A DNA stretch of 64,000 nt from Castellaniella sp040276085 (GCF_040276085.1 NZ_JBELOK010000002.1:310001-374000), one strand, 5' to 3'; shown: positions 9,118 through 20,085, counted from the first letter of the stretch. Notes: a model not told the origin generated them from the letters alone. Numbers and translations are program-made.

Positions 9118-10485
9118 ATGACCAACACATTGGAAATACATAAACAAGGACGTCCGGAAGACGAGAACCCCGGACTCCTGGCCAACCTTGCTTTCGGGTT
9201 TCAACACGTACTGACGATGTACGGCGGCATCATTGCCGTGCCACTGATTATCGGGGAAGCGGCGGGACTGCCACCGAATGAGCTGGGGCTGCTGATTACC
9301 GCCTGCCTGTTTATGGGCGGTTTGGCCACCTTGCTGCAGACACTGGGCATCCCTCTGTTTGGCTCCCAACTGCCTCTGGTTCAAGGCGTCTCGTTCTCGG
9401 GCGTCGCCACAATGATTGCCATCCTGAATACTGGCGGTGGTCTCCCGGCAATCTTCGGAGCAGTGATTGCATCTGCGCTCATTGGCTTGCTGATCACTCC
9501 GGTGTTCTCGCGCATCATCCGTTTCTTTCCGCCACTGGTTACAGGGATCGTCATCACCACGATCGGCCTCACATTGATGCCGGTGGCAGCCATGTGGTCA
9601 ATGGGTGGCAATCAGACAGCCCCCGATTTTGGCAGCATGGGGCATATTGGTCTTGCCGCCGGAACGCTGGCAATCGTGCTGGTGTTCAGCCGCATGGGCA
9701 ATGCCACGCTATCACGCCTGTCAATTTTGCTGGCCATCCTGCTGGGCACAGTGATTGCCGCAGCCACTGACCAAGCTGATTTCTCGCACGTCACCCAGGG
9801 TGACTACCTGGGCCTACCCACACTGTTTCATTTTGGTTGGCCTACCTTTGAGGCTGCCGCGATCGTCTCAATGACTATCGTGATTTTAGTGACCCTGGTT
9901 GAAACCTCGGCCGACATCCTGGCTGTTGGCGACATTATTGAGACCAAAATTGATTCACGTCGCCTGGGTAATGGCTTACGGGCCGACATGCTTTCCAGCA
10001 TGATTGCGCCGGTCTTTGGGTCATTCACGCAGAGCGCTTTTGCTCAAAACGTAGGACTGGTAGCCGTTACGGGCGTGAAAAGCCGCTATGTCGTGGCCTT
10101 TGGCGGCCTGATCCTGATTGGTCTGGGTCTGGCACCTGTGATGGGCAGGCTGGTGGCCAGCATTCCCGCACCAGTGCTGGGAGGTGCGGGCATTGCGCTA
10201 TTTGGCACAGTGGCTGCCAGTGGGATCCGGACTTTGGCCCGGGTTGATTACGAGAACAATGCAAACCTGGTGATTGTGGCCACAGGCTTAGGCGCCGGGT
10301 TGATCCCGATTATTGCGCCAGGGTTCTATGACGCGTTTCCCACTTGGTTTTCGACCATTTTTCAATCGGGCATCAGCTCTGCAGCAGTGGTCGCCATCAT
10401 CCTGAACCTGGTGTTCAATCATATGGGCAGACATCAGGCATCCCATGCGGCGCAACCCCCCGCAACCATGAAAGCAGCGGGTTAA
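9118..10485 (+). CDS. NCS2 purine (xanthine/uric acid type) permease
   Basis: The 455-residue, highly hydrophobic protein has about 12-14 transmembrane segments and the nucleobase-cation symporter-2 signatures Q-H-V-L-T-M-Y near residue 30 and Q-N-V-G-L-V after mid-protein. It should import xanthine, urate or related purines with protons. I chose the ATG at 9118 because the first helix and conserved N-terminus follow directly and GGAG precedes it; the longer upstream reading is not conserved-looking. It lies just downstream of the deaminase, so both probably form a purine use operon. Confidence 0.88.
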   Translation: MTNTLEIHKQGRPEDENPGLLANLAFGFQHVLTMYGGIIAVPLIIGEAAGLPPNELGLLITACLFMGGLATLLQTLGIPLFGSQLPLVQGVSFSGVATMIAILNTGGGLPAIFGAVIASALIGLLITPVFSRIIRFFPPLVTGIVITTIGLTLMPVAAMWSMGGNQTAPDFGSMGHIGLAAGTLAIVLVFSRMGNATLSRLSILLAILLGTVIAAATDQADFSHVTQGDYLGLPTLFHFGWPTFEAAAIVSMTIVILVTLVETSADILAVGDIIETKIDSRRLGNGLRADMLSSMIAPVFGSFTQSAFAQNVGLVAVTGVKSRYVVAFGGLILIGLGLAPVMGRLVASIPAPVLGGAGIALFGTVAASGIRTLARVDYENNANLVIVATGLGAGLIPIIAPGFYDAFPTWFSTIFQSGISSAAVVAIILNLVFNHMGRHQASHAAQPPATMKAAG

Positions 10486-10563
10486 GGCTGCACACGCGCC
10501 GCCTTAAGGCCTGCACCTGGCGATCCGCGTCCGGGCGGTCAGCCAGACAGCCCGGACACAGCC

Positions 10564-11400
10564 TTAATTGGACAGCAAGACCGGCACTGTCATGGTAGAC
10601 AGCAGCGTACGAGATGCACCCCCCATGATCCACTGCCGCATCCGGCTATGCCCGTATGCCCCCATGACAATCAGATCGCTGCCGAGATCGGTGGCGGTAT
10701 TGAGAATGACATTACCTACGCCAAAGCCTTCGCTGTCTTTTAGCAAATGGCGTGGCTGCGGATAGCCCAGGCTGACGCAGTAGTGGTCGAAATCGGCCTC
10801 GGTGAGCCCTTGCTCTTCGAGCATTTCAACGTCGCGGTCGATTTCTAGCACTGCCAGCTTGCGGCACTGCTGCAGCAAAGGCGCAGCGTCGGCAAACGCA
10901 CGGGCAGCCTCACGGCGCTGATCCCAGCAATACAGGATTTCCTGGCCGATTGTCTCAAACGTACCGTAATTGGGGATCATCAATACTGGACGCCCGGCAG
11001 CCATCATCACGGTTTCAGGCAAATTGGGAGCCAGCGCAGCCATACGCTCGGAGCTGGGATTCTTGCTCATGATCAGGAGATTGCAGTAGCGTGCGTGCAA
11101 GCTAAGGGCAATGTCGGTTTGCCCGGTAAGACTACGCCATTGTGAGCGAACGCCCGCAGTGGCAGTTGTATCGAGAAACTGCTGGCGCACTGCGTCGTGA
11201 TCGGTTTGGTAGCGCTGCCGCAAAATGTCTGTGACGTCGGGTGGCAGCATGGTTTCTCCGTGCAAGCGCCCAAAATTGCCGCCCGGGGCATATAGCCCGA
11301 CCAGCTCGGCATCATGGTGTTTGGCCAGCAGCAAACCGGCATCAACACGACGGCTGCAGTCGTGATCATCACTTAAGTGGACGGCAATACGACCCAACAT
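10564..11400 (-). CDS. Universal stress protein, tandem UspA domains
   Basis: The 278-residue protein consists of two UspA folds. The second ends with the ATP-binding signature V-M-G-A-Y-G-H-S-R followed by G-G-A-S-R and V-P-V-L-L. The first half is more divergent, with P-V-L-M-I-P at its end and no clear G-x2-G-x9-G loop, so it may not bind nucleotide. The architecture resembles UspE-like proteins. It is preceded on the same strand by a single-domain Usp gene (11515-11943), a common pairing in stress or respiratory adaptation. Confidence 0.85.
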   Translation of the reverse strand: MLGRIAVHLSDDHDCSRRVDAGLLLAKHHDAELVGLYAPGGNFGRLHGETMLPPDVTDILRQRYQTDHDAVRQQFLDTTATAGVRSQWRSLTGQTDIALSLHARYCNLLIMSKNPSSERMAALAPNLPETVMMAAGRPVLMIPNYGTFETIGQEILYCWDQRREAARAFADAAPLLQQCRKLAVLEIDRDVEMLEEQGLTEADFDHYCVSLGYPQPRHLLKDSEGFGVGNVILNTATDLGSDLIVMGAYGHSRMRQWIMGGASRTLLSTMTVPVLLSN

Positions 11401-11514
11401 GACGGTTCTCCTGGTGTTTTAAAACCCACAAACGAAGAAGCTTGGCAACATGATCATCCTACCGGCAAGCACACAAAGGGTAAACAGAAGTGCCTTGCAC
11501 TGCCAACAGACAGT

Positions 11515-11943
11515 TTAAACAGGCGATTTCACGAGCAACACCGGGCATTTGGAGAGCGACAACACCCGCCCTGCCACCGAGCCGATGACAGCATCGAGCA
11601 ACATCCCGCGCCCATGCGCACCCATGACAATCATGCGTGCATCGATTTTTTGGGCATAGTCGACAATTTGCTGGGGTGCGAACCCCACCAGAGAATGGGG
11701 CTCGAAGGGTACTCGAGCTTCTTTGAGCACCTGGGTGGTGGGATCGAGCACCTTGGCAGATTCTTCGGCGTACCAGTCGTGGATGGTGTCGTTGTCGATA
11801 AATCGCCTGACGTGCACCGGGAGCTCTGGGGTGACGTGCAAAACATGCACTTTGGCGCCTTCAGTTAACAAGCCCTGGGTGACAAACCTGGCAGCGGCAA
11901 GGCTGTAGCCCGAACCATCTGTTGCCAACACGATATCAGACAT
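11515..11943 (-). CDS. Universal stress protein, single UspA domain
   Basis: The 142-residue protein has the UspA start V-L-A-T-D-G-S and the ATP-binding loop V-M-G-A-H-G-R-G followed by G-S-V-A-G-R-V and C-P-V-L-L-V. It is standard length and cytoplasmic, and probably binds ATP. It lies 114 bp upstream of the tandem-domain Usp gene on the same strand and is likely transcribed with it. Confidence 0.87.
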   Translation of the reverse strand: MSDIVLATDGSGYSLAAARFVTQGLLTEGAKVHVLHVTPELPVHVRRFIDNDTIHDWYAEESAKVLDPTTQVLKEARVPFEPHSLVGFAPQQIVDYAQKIDARMIVMGAHGRGMLLDAVIGSVAGRVLSLSKCPVLLVKSPV

Positions 11944-12055
11944 AGTGCACCTCGATGTGTAGAGTGATGAGCCATCACGGGCTGTCGAAAACGGCTGAAC
12001 ATATCAAGCACAAAATGATGATAGCAAAAAAGCTTCGGGCTTCTATTGATCCTCG

Positions 12056-12727
12056 TCAATCAAAGACGTCATACAAAACATCGGCGACAACGGCTGTGGC
12101 TACTGCCACCAGGATCAAGTCCGTGCCCGCGACACGCCATTCGTACCCGGGGTATCTTGGCAGGCGACCCAAGAGCGAGCCAGGCACCATTTTCTTTGCA
12201 ATTCCCGGAGGGATGGGTTTGCCTCATGCGAGGTTTTGCCGGATACCAGGAGGCAACGCAGAATAGCCGCTCAGGCCGAAATCCAGCGCATACCCGTGCG
12301 CCAGGGCAGCGGTTATCCCAGCATAGGCGAGATCGCCAAAATGGTTATCACCCTGCAATCGGCCGTGACGATCTCTATGATCGTCAAAATAGCCAAAATA
12401 GCGACCCTTGTCGTCATAACGGCGACCAGCATCATCACCGCGCTGATTGCCCGCGGCCCCACGGCCAGCCTGGGCGCCGTCATCGCGATAGCGGCGTGCA
12501 TCCGCCCCACCCTTGCTTGCATTACCAGCGCCCACATTATTCTTGCCTGAATTTCCCTGACCAGAATGCGCAGACGCATGCGGGTTGCCCTTGCCGCCAT
12601 TACCCCCGCTGACAGAATTACTTGCGTGGTTGCCAGACCCTTTGCCTTCAGGTGGTGCCGACTGAGCCGGTAGCGCCACTACACAAGCGGCCAATACGGA
12701 TGCTGTTAACGCAATACGTGCTTTCAT
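12056..12727 (-). pseudogene. CigR-like periplasmic protein, interrupted by an in-frame TGA
   Basis: The intact reading begins at 12727 with a signal peptide (A-L-P-A-Q-S-A), followed by a long Gly/Asn/Ser/Lys-rich low-complexity region and an acidic-basic R-Y-F-D-D segment. After 167 residues a TGA at 12224-12226 stops translation just after P-P-G-I-R-Q-N-L-A. In the same frame the sequence then continues with G-K-P-I-P-P-G-I-A-K-K, P-G-Y-E-W-R and a hydrophobic tail ending V-L-Y-D-V-F-D at 12056. That tail is the conserved C-terminal part of CigR/RcnB-like proteins, so one substitution (CGA to TGA would restore Arg) explains the break. A stable 167-residue product lacking the conserved domain is possible. 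Confidence 0.8.
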
Positions 12728-12849
12728 GCTGAGTTCCTCAAATACCGAGACAACTCAAGGGTACCGTCTGTTTTGGGCCAGAGGGTACCCATCATGTAAC
12801 CGCTTGTAGGGCCCGCCCCCCACAAGGTTGACAGCTTATTTTTTGGGGC

Positions 12850-13422
12850 TCAGGCGGCCTTGCGTGCCAGCATGGTGGCAAACCGCAACCGGGCGCCATT
12901 GTGCATGGTGCCGACGTCCTCGTTGTATTTCACCAGATCCCAGCCTTTATACGCGGCACTTAACTGGCCTTCTCCGAAGGTGAAGGGGAAGTTCATAGGG
13001 CAGGGGTAGTCGGGCGTATCCATGGCGCACACGATCAGGTTGTACCCACCAACGCAAGTGTGCTGTTGCATATCGGCCAGTACAGCCTCCACCTTGGCGG
13101 CATCGATAAACATCAGTGTCACCGTGCACGCGATAAAATCGTAATCAGTGTCCAGACCGGCCTCGGCGATGTCGTACAGGCGCGGCGTGAGGGTATCGAG
13201 GCCCTCTTGGTCGACGACAGACTGCAGCTGCTGGATGGCAGATGGGTTGATATCTACGGCAGTGACCGTAAAACCTTGCTGGGCCAGATACAGTGCATTG
13301 CGCCCCGTAGAGCACCCCATATCCAGAGCCAGGCCAGGCTTGACAAGCTGACAGGCTGAGACAACTTCGCTATGTGCGGGGTTCAAGCCATATTTTTGAT
13401 TCAGATCTGCAGACACGTGCAC
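12850..13422 (-). CDS. tehB: TehB-like tellurite/SAM-dependent methyltransferase
   Basis: The 190-residue class I methyltransferase has SAM-binding motif I D-M-G-C-S-T-G-R-N and the acidic V-D-I-N about 20 residues later. The N-terminal K-Y-G-L and the late F-P-F-T-F-G-E-G-Q-L match TehB, which methylates tellurite or other chalcogen oxyanions. It stands alone on the minus strand, between the cigR remnant and a bidirectional terminator shared with icd. Confidence 0.82.
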   Translation of the reverse strand: MHVSADLNQKYGLNPAHSEVVSACQLVKPGLALDMGCSTGRNALYLAQQGFTVTAVDINPSAIQQLQSVVDQEGLDTLTPRLYDIAEAGLDTDYDFIACTVTLMFIDAAKVEAVLADMQQHTCVGGYNLIVCAMDTPDYPCPMNFPFTFGEGQLSAAYKGWDLVKYNEDVGTMHNGARLRFATMLARKAA

Positions 13423-13506
13423 TCCTTGTTTGATACCCCGGTAGTGTAGGACACGCCTGCCTGATCCGGCCCTAAAACCATGCTTCCGTGATCAGCTCAG
13501 ACACTA

Positions 13507-13545
13507 AAAAGCCCCGTTCTCCTGGGAAAACGGGGCTTTTATGGA
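13507..13545. terminator. Strong hairpin downstream of icd
   Basis: A 12-bp perfect stem (AAAAGCCCCGTT at 13507-13518, AACGGGGCTTTT at 13529-13540) has T-rich ends on both strands. It lies 30 bp beyond the icd stop and so terminates the minus-strand icd transcript. Its symmetry would also block plus-strand transcription. Confidence 0.88.
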
Positions 13546-13570
13546 CCTTAATGGATCAGACCAAAACCGC

Positions 13571-14827
<1,257 letters not shown>

Positions 14828-15038
14828 GAGTGCTCCAGTGTTGCTGGGGTTGTTGTTCAAAAGAGGGATCTGTGCGTGGCGTCGCAGTCTTATATAAGAG
14901 TTTAACGTAAAGTGGTACGAATGGCCTGACAAACCACCACTGCACCCCACACGTGTTGGAATCCCGCTCCTAACATCTTTTAAAATGCCGCCCTTAAAAT
15001 ATAAGGCATTCGCTCACTATTGGCACGCAATCTGACCC

Positions 15039-15488
15039 ATGTTCAATCCATCCAAAGAGCAAGTCCGGGAATTTTTTACCGGCGCGTGGCGCAAGCGCCG
15101 GGACGGCGGTGTGCTGACCCCCCTGGAAACCATGGCTGCCGACCTCGTCGAGCGCCATCCCGAGTACCACGATGATGTGCAAGATCCAGAAGCCGCCACA
15201 CGCGACTATCCTGTAGAGGCGGGCCGCACCAATCCGTTTTTGCACCTTTCCATGCACCTGGCCATCCAGGAGCAGCTCTCCATCGATCATCCGCCTGGGA
15301 TCCGGGCGGCCTGGACAGCACTGCTGCACACGCACGATGAACACGAGGCGGCCCACATCATCATGGAAGCACTGGGCGAGGTGGTGTGGGAGGCCCAGCG
15401 GCTGGGCAAGCCCCTGGACAACGAACACTATCTTGAACTCATCCGCCGCCACGCCACGACAGGCCCTTCAGCCGGGCGTGGGACGTAA
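15039..15488 (+). CDS. DUF1841 family protein
   Basis: The 149-residue, His/Glu-rich cytoplasmic protein begins M-F-N-P-S and contains N-P-F-L-H-L-S-M-H-L and D-E-H-E-A-A-H, features of the DUF1841 family common in beta- and gammaproteobacteria. Its biochemical function is unknown; the clustered His/Glu pattern suggests metal binding. It is convergent with the cytochrome gene, and a small hairpin at 15491-15511 separates them. Confidence 0.85.
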   Translation: MFNPSKEQVREFFTGAWRKRRDGGVLTPLETMAADLVERHPEYHDDVQDPEAATRDYPVEAGRTNPFLHLSMHLAIQEQLSIDHPPGIRAAWTALLHTHDEHEAAHIIMEALGEVVWEAQRLGKPLDNEHYLELIRRHATTGPSAGRGT

Positions 15489-15490
15489 AA

Positions 15491-15511
15491 AAGGCCCTTT
15501 GACTGGGCCTT
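15491..15511. terminator. Short hairpin between convergent genes
   Basis: The inverted repeat AAGGCCC (15491-15497) and GGGCCTT (15505-15511), with a 7-nt loop, sits between the DUF1841 stop and the convergent cytochrome stop. T-tracts are weak, so efficiency is uncertain. Confidence 0.5.
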
Positions 15512-15544
15512 GATTGCACCGGGCGAACCGCCCGGATACCGCAC

Positions 15545-15901
15545 TTACTTGCGCACAGCCAGCGGCGTGGGCAGCGTGGCCAACCAGGACGAGATGTTGT
15601 CGATATCGGTGGCGGACAACTGCATGGCCATCGCACCCATCACTGCATTTTTACGGACATTGGCAGAAGCAGGCTCTCCTCTTTGGCCACGTTGATATGC
15701 CACCAAAGCATGCGCCAGATAATCCTGGTGCTGACCCGCCAGGATGGGGTACTCGGGCATGATGGGCGACTTGGCATCCGCCCCGTGACACGACGCACAG
15801 GTGAATTTCTCGAAGGCAGCCTTGCCAGCAGAGAGATCAGCTGCTTGTGCGCTGACAGCAAAAAAACCACAACCCAACAGGGCAATCCAGAATGTTTTCA
15901 T
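15545..15901 (-). CDS. Periplasmic single-haem c-type cytochrome
   Basis: The 118-residue protein has a Sec signal peptide ending S-A-Q-A and one haem-binding C-A-S-C-H site. The conserved Y-P-I-L-A-G-Q-H and a later Met-rich stretch (A-V-M-G-A-M-A-M) could supply the axial Met. It resembles half of a cytochrome c4 or a c553 and would carry electrons in the periplasm. A second similar gene lies 9 bp upstream on the same strand. Confidence 0.87.
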   Translation of the reverse strand: MKTFWIALLGCGFFAVSAQAADLSAGKAAFEKFTCASCHGADAKSPIMPEYPILAGQHQDYLAHALVAYQRGQRGEPASANVRKNAVMGAMAMQLSATDIDNISSWLATLPTPLAVRK

Positions 15902-15910
15902 GGGGTCTCC

Positions 15911-16267
15911 CTATTTGAGGCTGGAGTAATAGGCTGCGACATCGGCCATGTCCTGCTCGGACAAGGTCTTGGCAATGGCATCCATGGTGGGGAAGGATCG
16001 CGCACCATTTGAGTATTCTTTAAGTGCCGCCACAATATAGGCCGCGTTTTGGCCGGCGATCATGGGGACATGGTACAACTCGGGATATGCTGCCTTGTAC
16101 TCGGGGATGCCATGGCAACCAATGCACATGGACACCTTTTGAGCACCCGCCTGAGCATCGCCCTTGATTGCCGGGGCGTCTGCCGCCAGAGCCGAGCCTG
16201 CAAACAGGCAGGACACCAGCAAGGCAGCAGCCTGAAAGCCCTGCCCTCTTATTGCTTTTGACTTCAT
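15911..16267 (-). CDS. Periplasmic single-haem c-type cytochrome
   Basis: The 118-residue protein has a signal peptide ending S-A-L-A and one C-I-G-C-H haem site. It shares the P-M-I-A-G-Q and Y-x-N-G-A-R segments with cytochrome c4/c553-type proteins, and a Met in S-F-P-T-M-D is the likely axial ligand. It sits directly upstream of the other small cytochrome, so together the two resemble a split di-haem cytochrome c4. Confidence 0.87.
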   Translation of the reverse strand: MKSKAIRGQGFQAAALLVSCLFAGSALAADAPAIKGDAQAGAQKVSMCIGCHGIPEYKAAYPELYHVPMIAGQNAAYIVAALKEYSNGARSFPTMDAIAKTLSEQDMADVAAYYSSLK

Positions 16268-16430
16268 ATGGCCTCTTGTCTCGTGTTTCGAATTTTAATG
16301 TCGGCATCGACCACCCAGTTTCGGGCCGATGAGGCATGTTGATTGTACGATAGTTGCCCTGACACAGACAGTCATTAACCATTTACCCTTAAAGCATCGA
16401 CTTAACGACGCGTTTGCACGCCTTTCAACC

Positions 16431-17291
16431 ATGACAAACTTTGCAGTTTCCAGCGAATCCCCGCGTTTTGAGGGCAGCAGCCGTTATGTTGCCACCAGCG
16501 CCCTGAAAATGGCCGTCAATGCGGCACTGACGCTGCAGCGCCCTTTGCTTGTCAAGGGAGAGCCAGGCACTGGCAAAACCCTGCTGGCCGAAGAGGTGGC
16601 CGCAGCCCTGAACCGGCCCTTGCTGCAATGGCACATCAAATCCACCACCAAGGCGCAGCAAGGCCTGTACGAATACGATGCCGTGTCGCGCCTGCGCGAT
16701 TCGCAACTGGGAGACGCACGGGTCCACGATATTCACAACTATATTGTCCAGGGCGTGCTGTGGCAGGCGTTTGCTTCCGAAGAACCCTGCGTGGTGCTGA
16801 TCGATGAAATCGACAAGGCCGACATCGAGTTTCCCAACGATCTGTTGCGCGAGCTCGACCGCATGGAGTTTCATGTATATGAAACCCGGCAAACCATTCA
16901 GGCGCGTCATAAACCTCTGATCATCATTACCTCGAACAACGAAAAAGACCTTCCGGACGCTTTTTTGCGGCGGTGTTTCTTTCATTACATCGAGTTTCCG
17001 GATCGTGCCACCCTCAGCGAAATCGTGGCCGTTCACTTTCCAGTATTGCAAGAGGACATTTTATCGGCCGCACTGGATGTGTTTTTCCGGCTACGTGAAG
17101 TGCCTGGCCTGAAAAAACGCCCCTCTACCTCCGAGTTTCTGGACTGGCTGCGCCTGTTGCTGGCCGAAGCCACCCCACCCACCTCACTGGCCCAAGGCGA
17201 CATCCCCCCGCTGGCGGGTGCCTTGCTCAAAAACGAGCAGGATCTGTCGCTGCTCAAACGTCTGGCAGCGATGACCCAACGCGGGCGCTAG
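16431..17291 (+). CDS. MoxR-type AAA+ ATPase
   Basis: The 286-residue AAA+ protein has Walker A G-E-P-G-T-G-K-T at 43-50 and Walker B V-V-L-I-D-E-I-D. The later P-D-A-F-L-R-R-C sensor/arginine-finger region is characteristic of MoxR/CoxD-type chaperones. These ATPases work with VWA-domain partners to insert metals or assemble complexes. The partner gene follows 59 bp downstream. I chose the ATG at 16431 because the conserved domain starts about 15 residues later; the longer reading lacks resemblance. Confidence 0.9.
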   Translation: MTNFAVSSESPRFEGSSRYVATSALKMAVNAALTLQRPLLVKGEPGTGKTLLAEEVAAALNRPLLQWHIKSTTKAQQGLYEYDAVSRLRDSQLGDARVHDIHNYIVQGVLWQAFASEEPCVVLIDEIDKADIEFPNDLLRELDRMEFHVYETRQTIQARHKPLIIITSNNEKDLPDAFLRRCFFHYIEFPDRATLSEIVAVHFPVLQEDILSAALDVFFRLREVPGLKKRPSTSEFLDWLRLLLAEATPPTSLAQGDIPPLAGALLKNEQDLSLLKRLAAMTQRGR

Positions 17292-17350
17292 GACGCAACG
17301 GCCATGCCAGGGATCCGGTGGTCAGGGACATATGTGCGGGGTCTGGCAAC

Positions 17351-18520
17351 ATGCTGACCGATTTCTTTACGCAGCTGCGGGCAGCCGGCATCCCGGTGTC
17401 CATCCAGGAATACTTGAGTTTGCTGGAGCTCCTGTGCAGCCCGGCCGCCCCCATCAGCACTGAAGAGTTTTATCACCTGGCGCGCATGGCGCTGGTAAAG
17501 GACGAGACCCGCTACGACCGATTCGACCAGGTGTTTGCCCAGTTTCTCGGGCAGTGGCAGCAACGGGCGGGCCAGCAGGCCATCCCCGAGGAATGGCTGG
17601 TCCAGACATTTCGCAAACACCTGACAGACGCCGAAAAAGCAGCCCTGCAAAAACACGGCTGGGATCGCCTGATGGAGATGCTGCGTGAGCGCCTGGCCGA
17701 GCAGAAAGAGCGGCATGCAGGTGGCAACAAATGGATCGGTACAGGGGGCTCATCACCCTTTGGACACGGTGGCTATCACCCCGAGGGCATCCGGATCGGC
17801 GGGCCTTCCGCCGGCAACCGCACTGCCGTCAAGGTGTGGGAGCAGCGCCATTACCGGGATTACGACGATCAGCAAGCCCTGGGCACCCGCAATTTCAAAA
17901 TGGCCCTGCGGCGTCTGCGCCGCTTTGCCCGGCAAGGTGCACAGATGGAGCTGGACATGCCTGGCACCATCCGGGGGACGGCCGAGCAAGCGGGCCTGCT
18001 GGACCTGCACTGGATGCCGGAGCGCCACAATACGGTGAAAGTACTGATGCTGCTGGATGTGGGTGGCAGCATGGACGACCACATTGCCCGGATCGAGGCG
18101 CTGTTTTCTGCTGCCCGCAGCGAGTTCAAGCACCTGGAGGTGTTCTATTTTCACAACTGCGTGTATGAATCCGTGTGGCGGCACAATGGGCGCCAGCGCG
18201 ATCAGCAGCTATCCACCTGGGATATGTTGCGCACCTATGGCGAAGACTGGCGTCTGATCCTGGTGGGTGATGCCTCGATGAGCCCCTATGAGCTCCTGTA
18301 TCCAGGCGGATCGATCGAGCATGACAACGAAGAAACCGGCGCAACCTGGCTGCAGCGCCTGCTGGGCCGGTGGCCCCATGCGGTATGGCTGAACCCCGAA
18401 CCGGCCGGCTCGTGGCCCTACCGGCAATCCATCGCCATCGTGCGCGAACTGATGCACGAACGCATGTTTGGCATGACGATGGACGGCCTGGAGCAGGCCA
18501 TGCGCTTGCTATCAAAGTAG
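17351..18520 (+). CDS. VWA-domain protein of the CoxE type, MoxR partner
   Basis: The 389-residue protein has a helical N-terminus (F-x-x-L-R-A-A-G-I-P-V-S) typical of CoxE-like proteins and a C-terminal von Willebrand A domain with the MIDAS motif D-V-G-G-S-M-D. A glycine occupies the first Ser position of the usual D-x-S-x-S. The adjacent MoxR ATPase and this protein form the common MoxR-CoxE pair. The target complex is not encoded nearby. The start ATG at 17351 follows a G-rich Shine-Dalgarno-like stretch. Confidence 0.87.
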   Translation: MLTDFFTQLRAAGIPVSIQEYLSLLELLCSPAAPISTEEFYHLARMALVKDETRYDRFDQVFAQFLGQWQQRAGQQAIPEEWLVQTFRKHLTDAEKAALQKHGWDRLMEMLRERLAEQKERHAGGNKWIGTGGSSPFGHGGYHPEGIRIGGPSAGNRTAVKVWEQRHYRDYDDQQALGTRNFKMALRRLRRFARQGAQMELDMPGTIRGTAEQAGLLDLHWMPERHNTVKVLMLLDVGGSMDDHIARIEALFSAARSEFKHLEVFYFHNCVYESVWRHNGRQRDQQLSTWDMLRTYGEDWRLILVGDASMSPYELLYPGGSIEHDNEETGATWLQRLLGRWPHAVWLNPEPAGSWPYRQSIAIVRELMHERMFGMTMDGLEQAMRLLSK

Positions 18521-18541
18521 GCACATGGCTGGCTGCATGGA

Positions 18542-19873
18542 TCAGGCCACCGTGGCCAGCACCTCGGACAAGGTCTGGAAGATCTGCGTGATCTGCTCTT
18601 CGGTGATGATCAGCGGAGGCGAAATGGCGATGATGTCGCCCGTATAACGCACCAGCACACCTTTTTCGAAGCATTTTGCGAAGACTTCAGCTGCCCGCGC
18701 GCCGGGGGCACCGTCTCTGGGAGCAAGCTCGATGCCGGCCACCAGACCCAGATTGCGCACATCAATGACATGCGGCTGGCCTTTGAGCGCATGGGCAGCA
18801 GTCTCGAAAGGCACCGACATTGTCTTGGCACGATCGAAGAGTTTTTCGTCGTGATAGATCTTGAGTGTGGCTCGAACAGCTGCGGTTGCCAGCGGGTGCG
18901 CCGAATACGTGTAGCCGTGGAAGAATTCAATCCCCGTGGCACTGGCTTCGATAATGGCGTCATGCACCGACCGGCGTACGGCCACCGCGCCAGCAGGTAC
19001 TGCGGCATTGCTGATGCCTTTGGCCATGGTGATGAGATCAGGCGTGACCCGGAAGAATTCGCTGGCGGTGGCCGCACCCAGACGCCCAAAACCGGTGATG
19101 ACTTCGTCAAAGATCAGCAGGATGCCGTGTTTTTCGGTGATTGCACGCAGGCGCTCGAGATAGCCTTTGGGCGGCAACAGCACACCGGTGGAACCCGCCA
19201 GAGGTTCGACAATCACGGCGGCAATGGTAGAAGCATCATGCAGGGCAATGATGCTTTCGAGGGCGTTGGCAAAATGCTCGCCACCCCAGGCCGGCTGGCC
19301 GTGCGACCAGGCGTTATGAGCCAGATCATGGGTGTGGGGCAGGTGATCCACGCCCGGCAGCAAGACACCCGAAAACGCCTTGCGATTAGGAGAGATACCC
19401 CCCACGGAGATACCACCAAAGCCCACACCATGGTAGCCACGTTCGCGGCCAATCAGGCGGGTACGCTGTCCTTCTCCGCGGGCACGGTGATAGGCAACAG
19501 CAATCTTGAGTGCGGTATCCACGGACTCGGAACCCGAGTTGGTGAAAAACACGCGATCCAGGCCCTTGGGCATCAGTGCAGCCACGTCTGACGCGGCTAA
19601 AAAGGAATCCTCGTGGCCGATCTGGAAACTGGGCGCGTAATCCAGATTGGCGGCCTGCCGGCTGATGGCATCCACAATGGGTTGGCGGCCGTGGCCCGCA
19701 TTGACGCACCACAAGCCAGAGGTACCATCCAGAATGGTATGGCCATCGCCCGCGGTGTAATACATGCCCTTGGCAGACGTCAGCAACCGAGGGTGTGCCT
19801 TGAACTGGCGGTTGGCCGTAAACGGCATCCATAGGTTGGAAAGATCAGGAGCGTGTTTGGCTTCGGTATTCAT
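18542..19873 (-). CDS. Omega-amino acid (beta-alanine)-pyruvate aminotransferase
   Basis: The 443-residue class III PLP aminotransferase has the S-G-S-E-S-V-D PLP-phosphate loop, I-F-D-E-V-I-T-G-F-G-R, and the catalytic lysine in M-A-K-G-I-S-N. The N-terminal L-W-M-P-F-T-A-N-R motif is typical of beta-alanine:pyruvate transaminases, which make malonate semialdehyde. The divergent MocR-type regulator (20086) and nearby mmsA, which oxidises malonate or methylmalonate semialdehyde to the acyl-CoA, support a beta-alanine or related amine degradation pathway. Confidence 0.9.
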   Translation of the reverse strand: MNTEAKHAPDLSNLWMPFTANRQFKAHPRLLTSAKGMYYTAGDGHTILDGTSGLWCVNAGHGRQPIVDAISRQAANLDYAPSFQIGHEDSFLAASDVAALMPKGLDRVFFTNSGSESVDTALKIAVAYHRARGEGQRTRLIGRERGYHGVGFGGISVGGISPNRKAFSGVLLPGVDHLPHTHDLAHNAWSHGQPAWGGEHFANALESIIALHDASTIAAVIVEPLAGSTGVLLPPKGYLERLRAITEKHGILLIFDEVITGFGRLGAATASEFFRVTPDLITMAKGISNAAVPAGAVAVRRSVHDAIIEASATGIEFFHGYTYSAHPLATAAVRATLKIYHDEKLFDRAKTMSVPFETAAHALKGQPHVIDVRNLGLVAGIELAPRDGAPGARAAEVFAKCFEKGVLVRYTGDIIAISPPLIITEEQITQIFQTLSEVLATVA

Positions 19874-20085
19874 GGCAGCCTCGTGAGACAGAAACTAGAA
19901 AGAAAAGAAACGTGAACGGAATGAACCCATTCTGGTCCGGGCATATACCGAAAGCCATAGACGGTGATACGATCACGAGATAACTGTATTGCTATACTGG
20001 CATGCACTGTATTGGCCAGGGCGCCTGTACCCCGCATCGGGGGGCCGGTGAAAGCAAACGCCACCCTTTCAGCCCCTTAAAAAAG

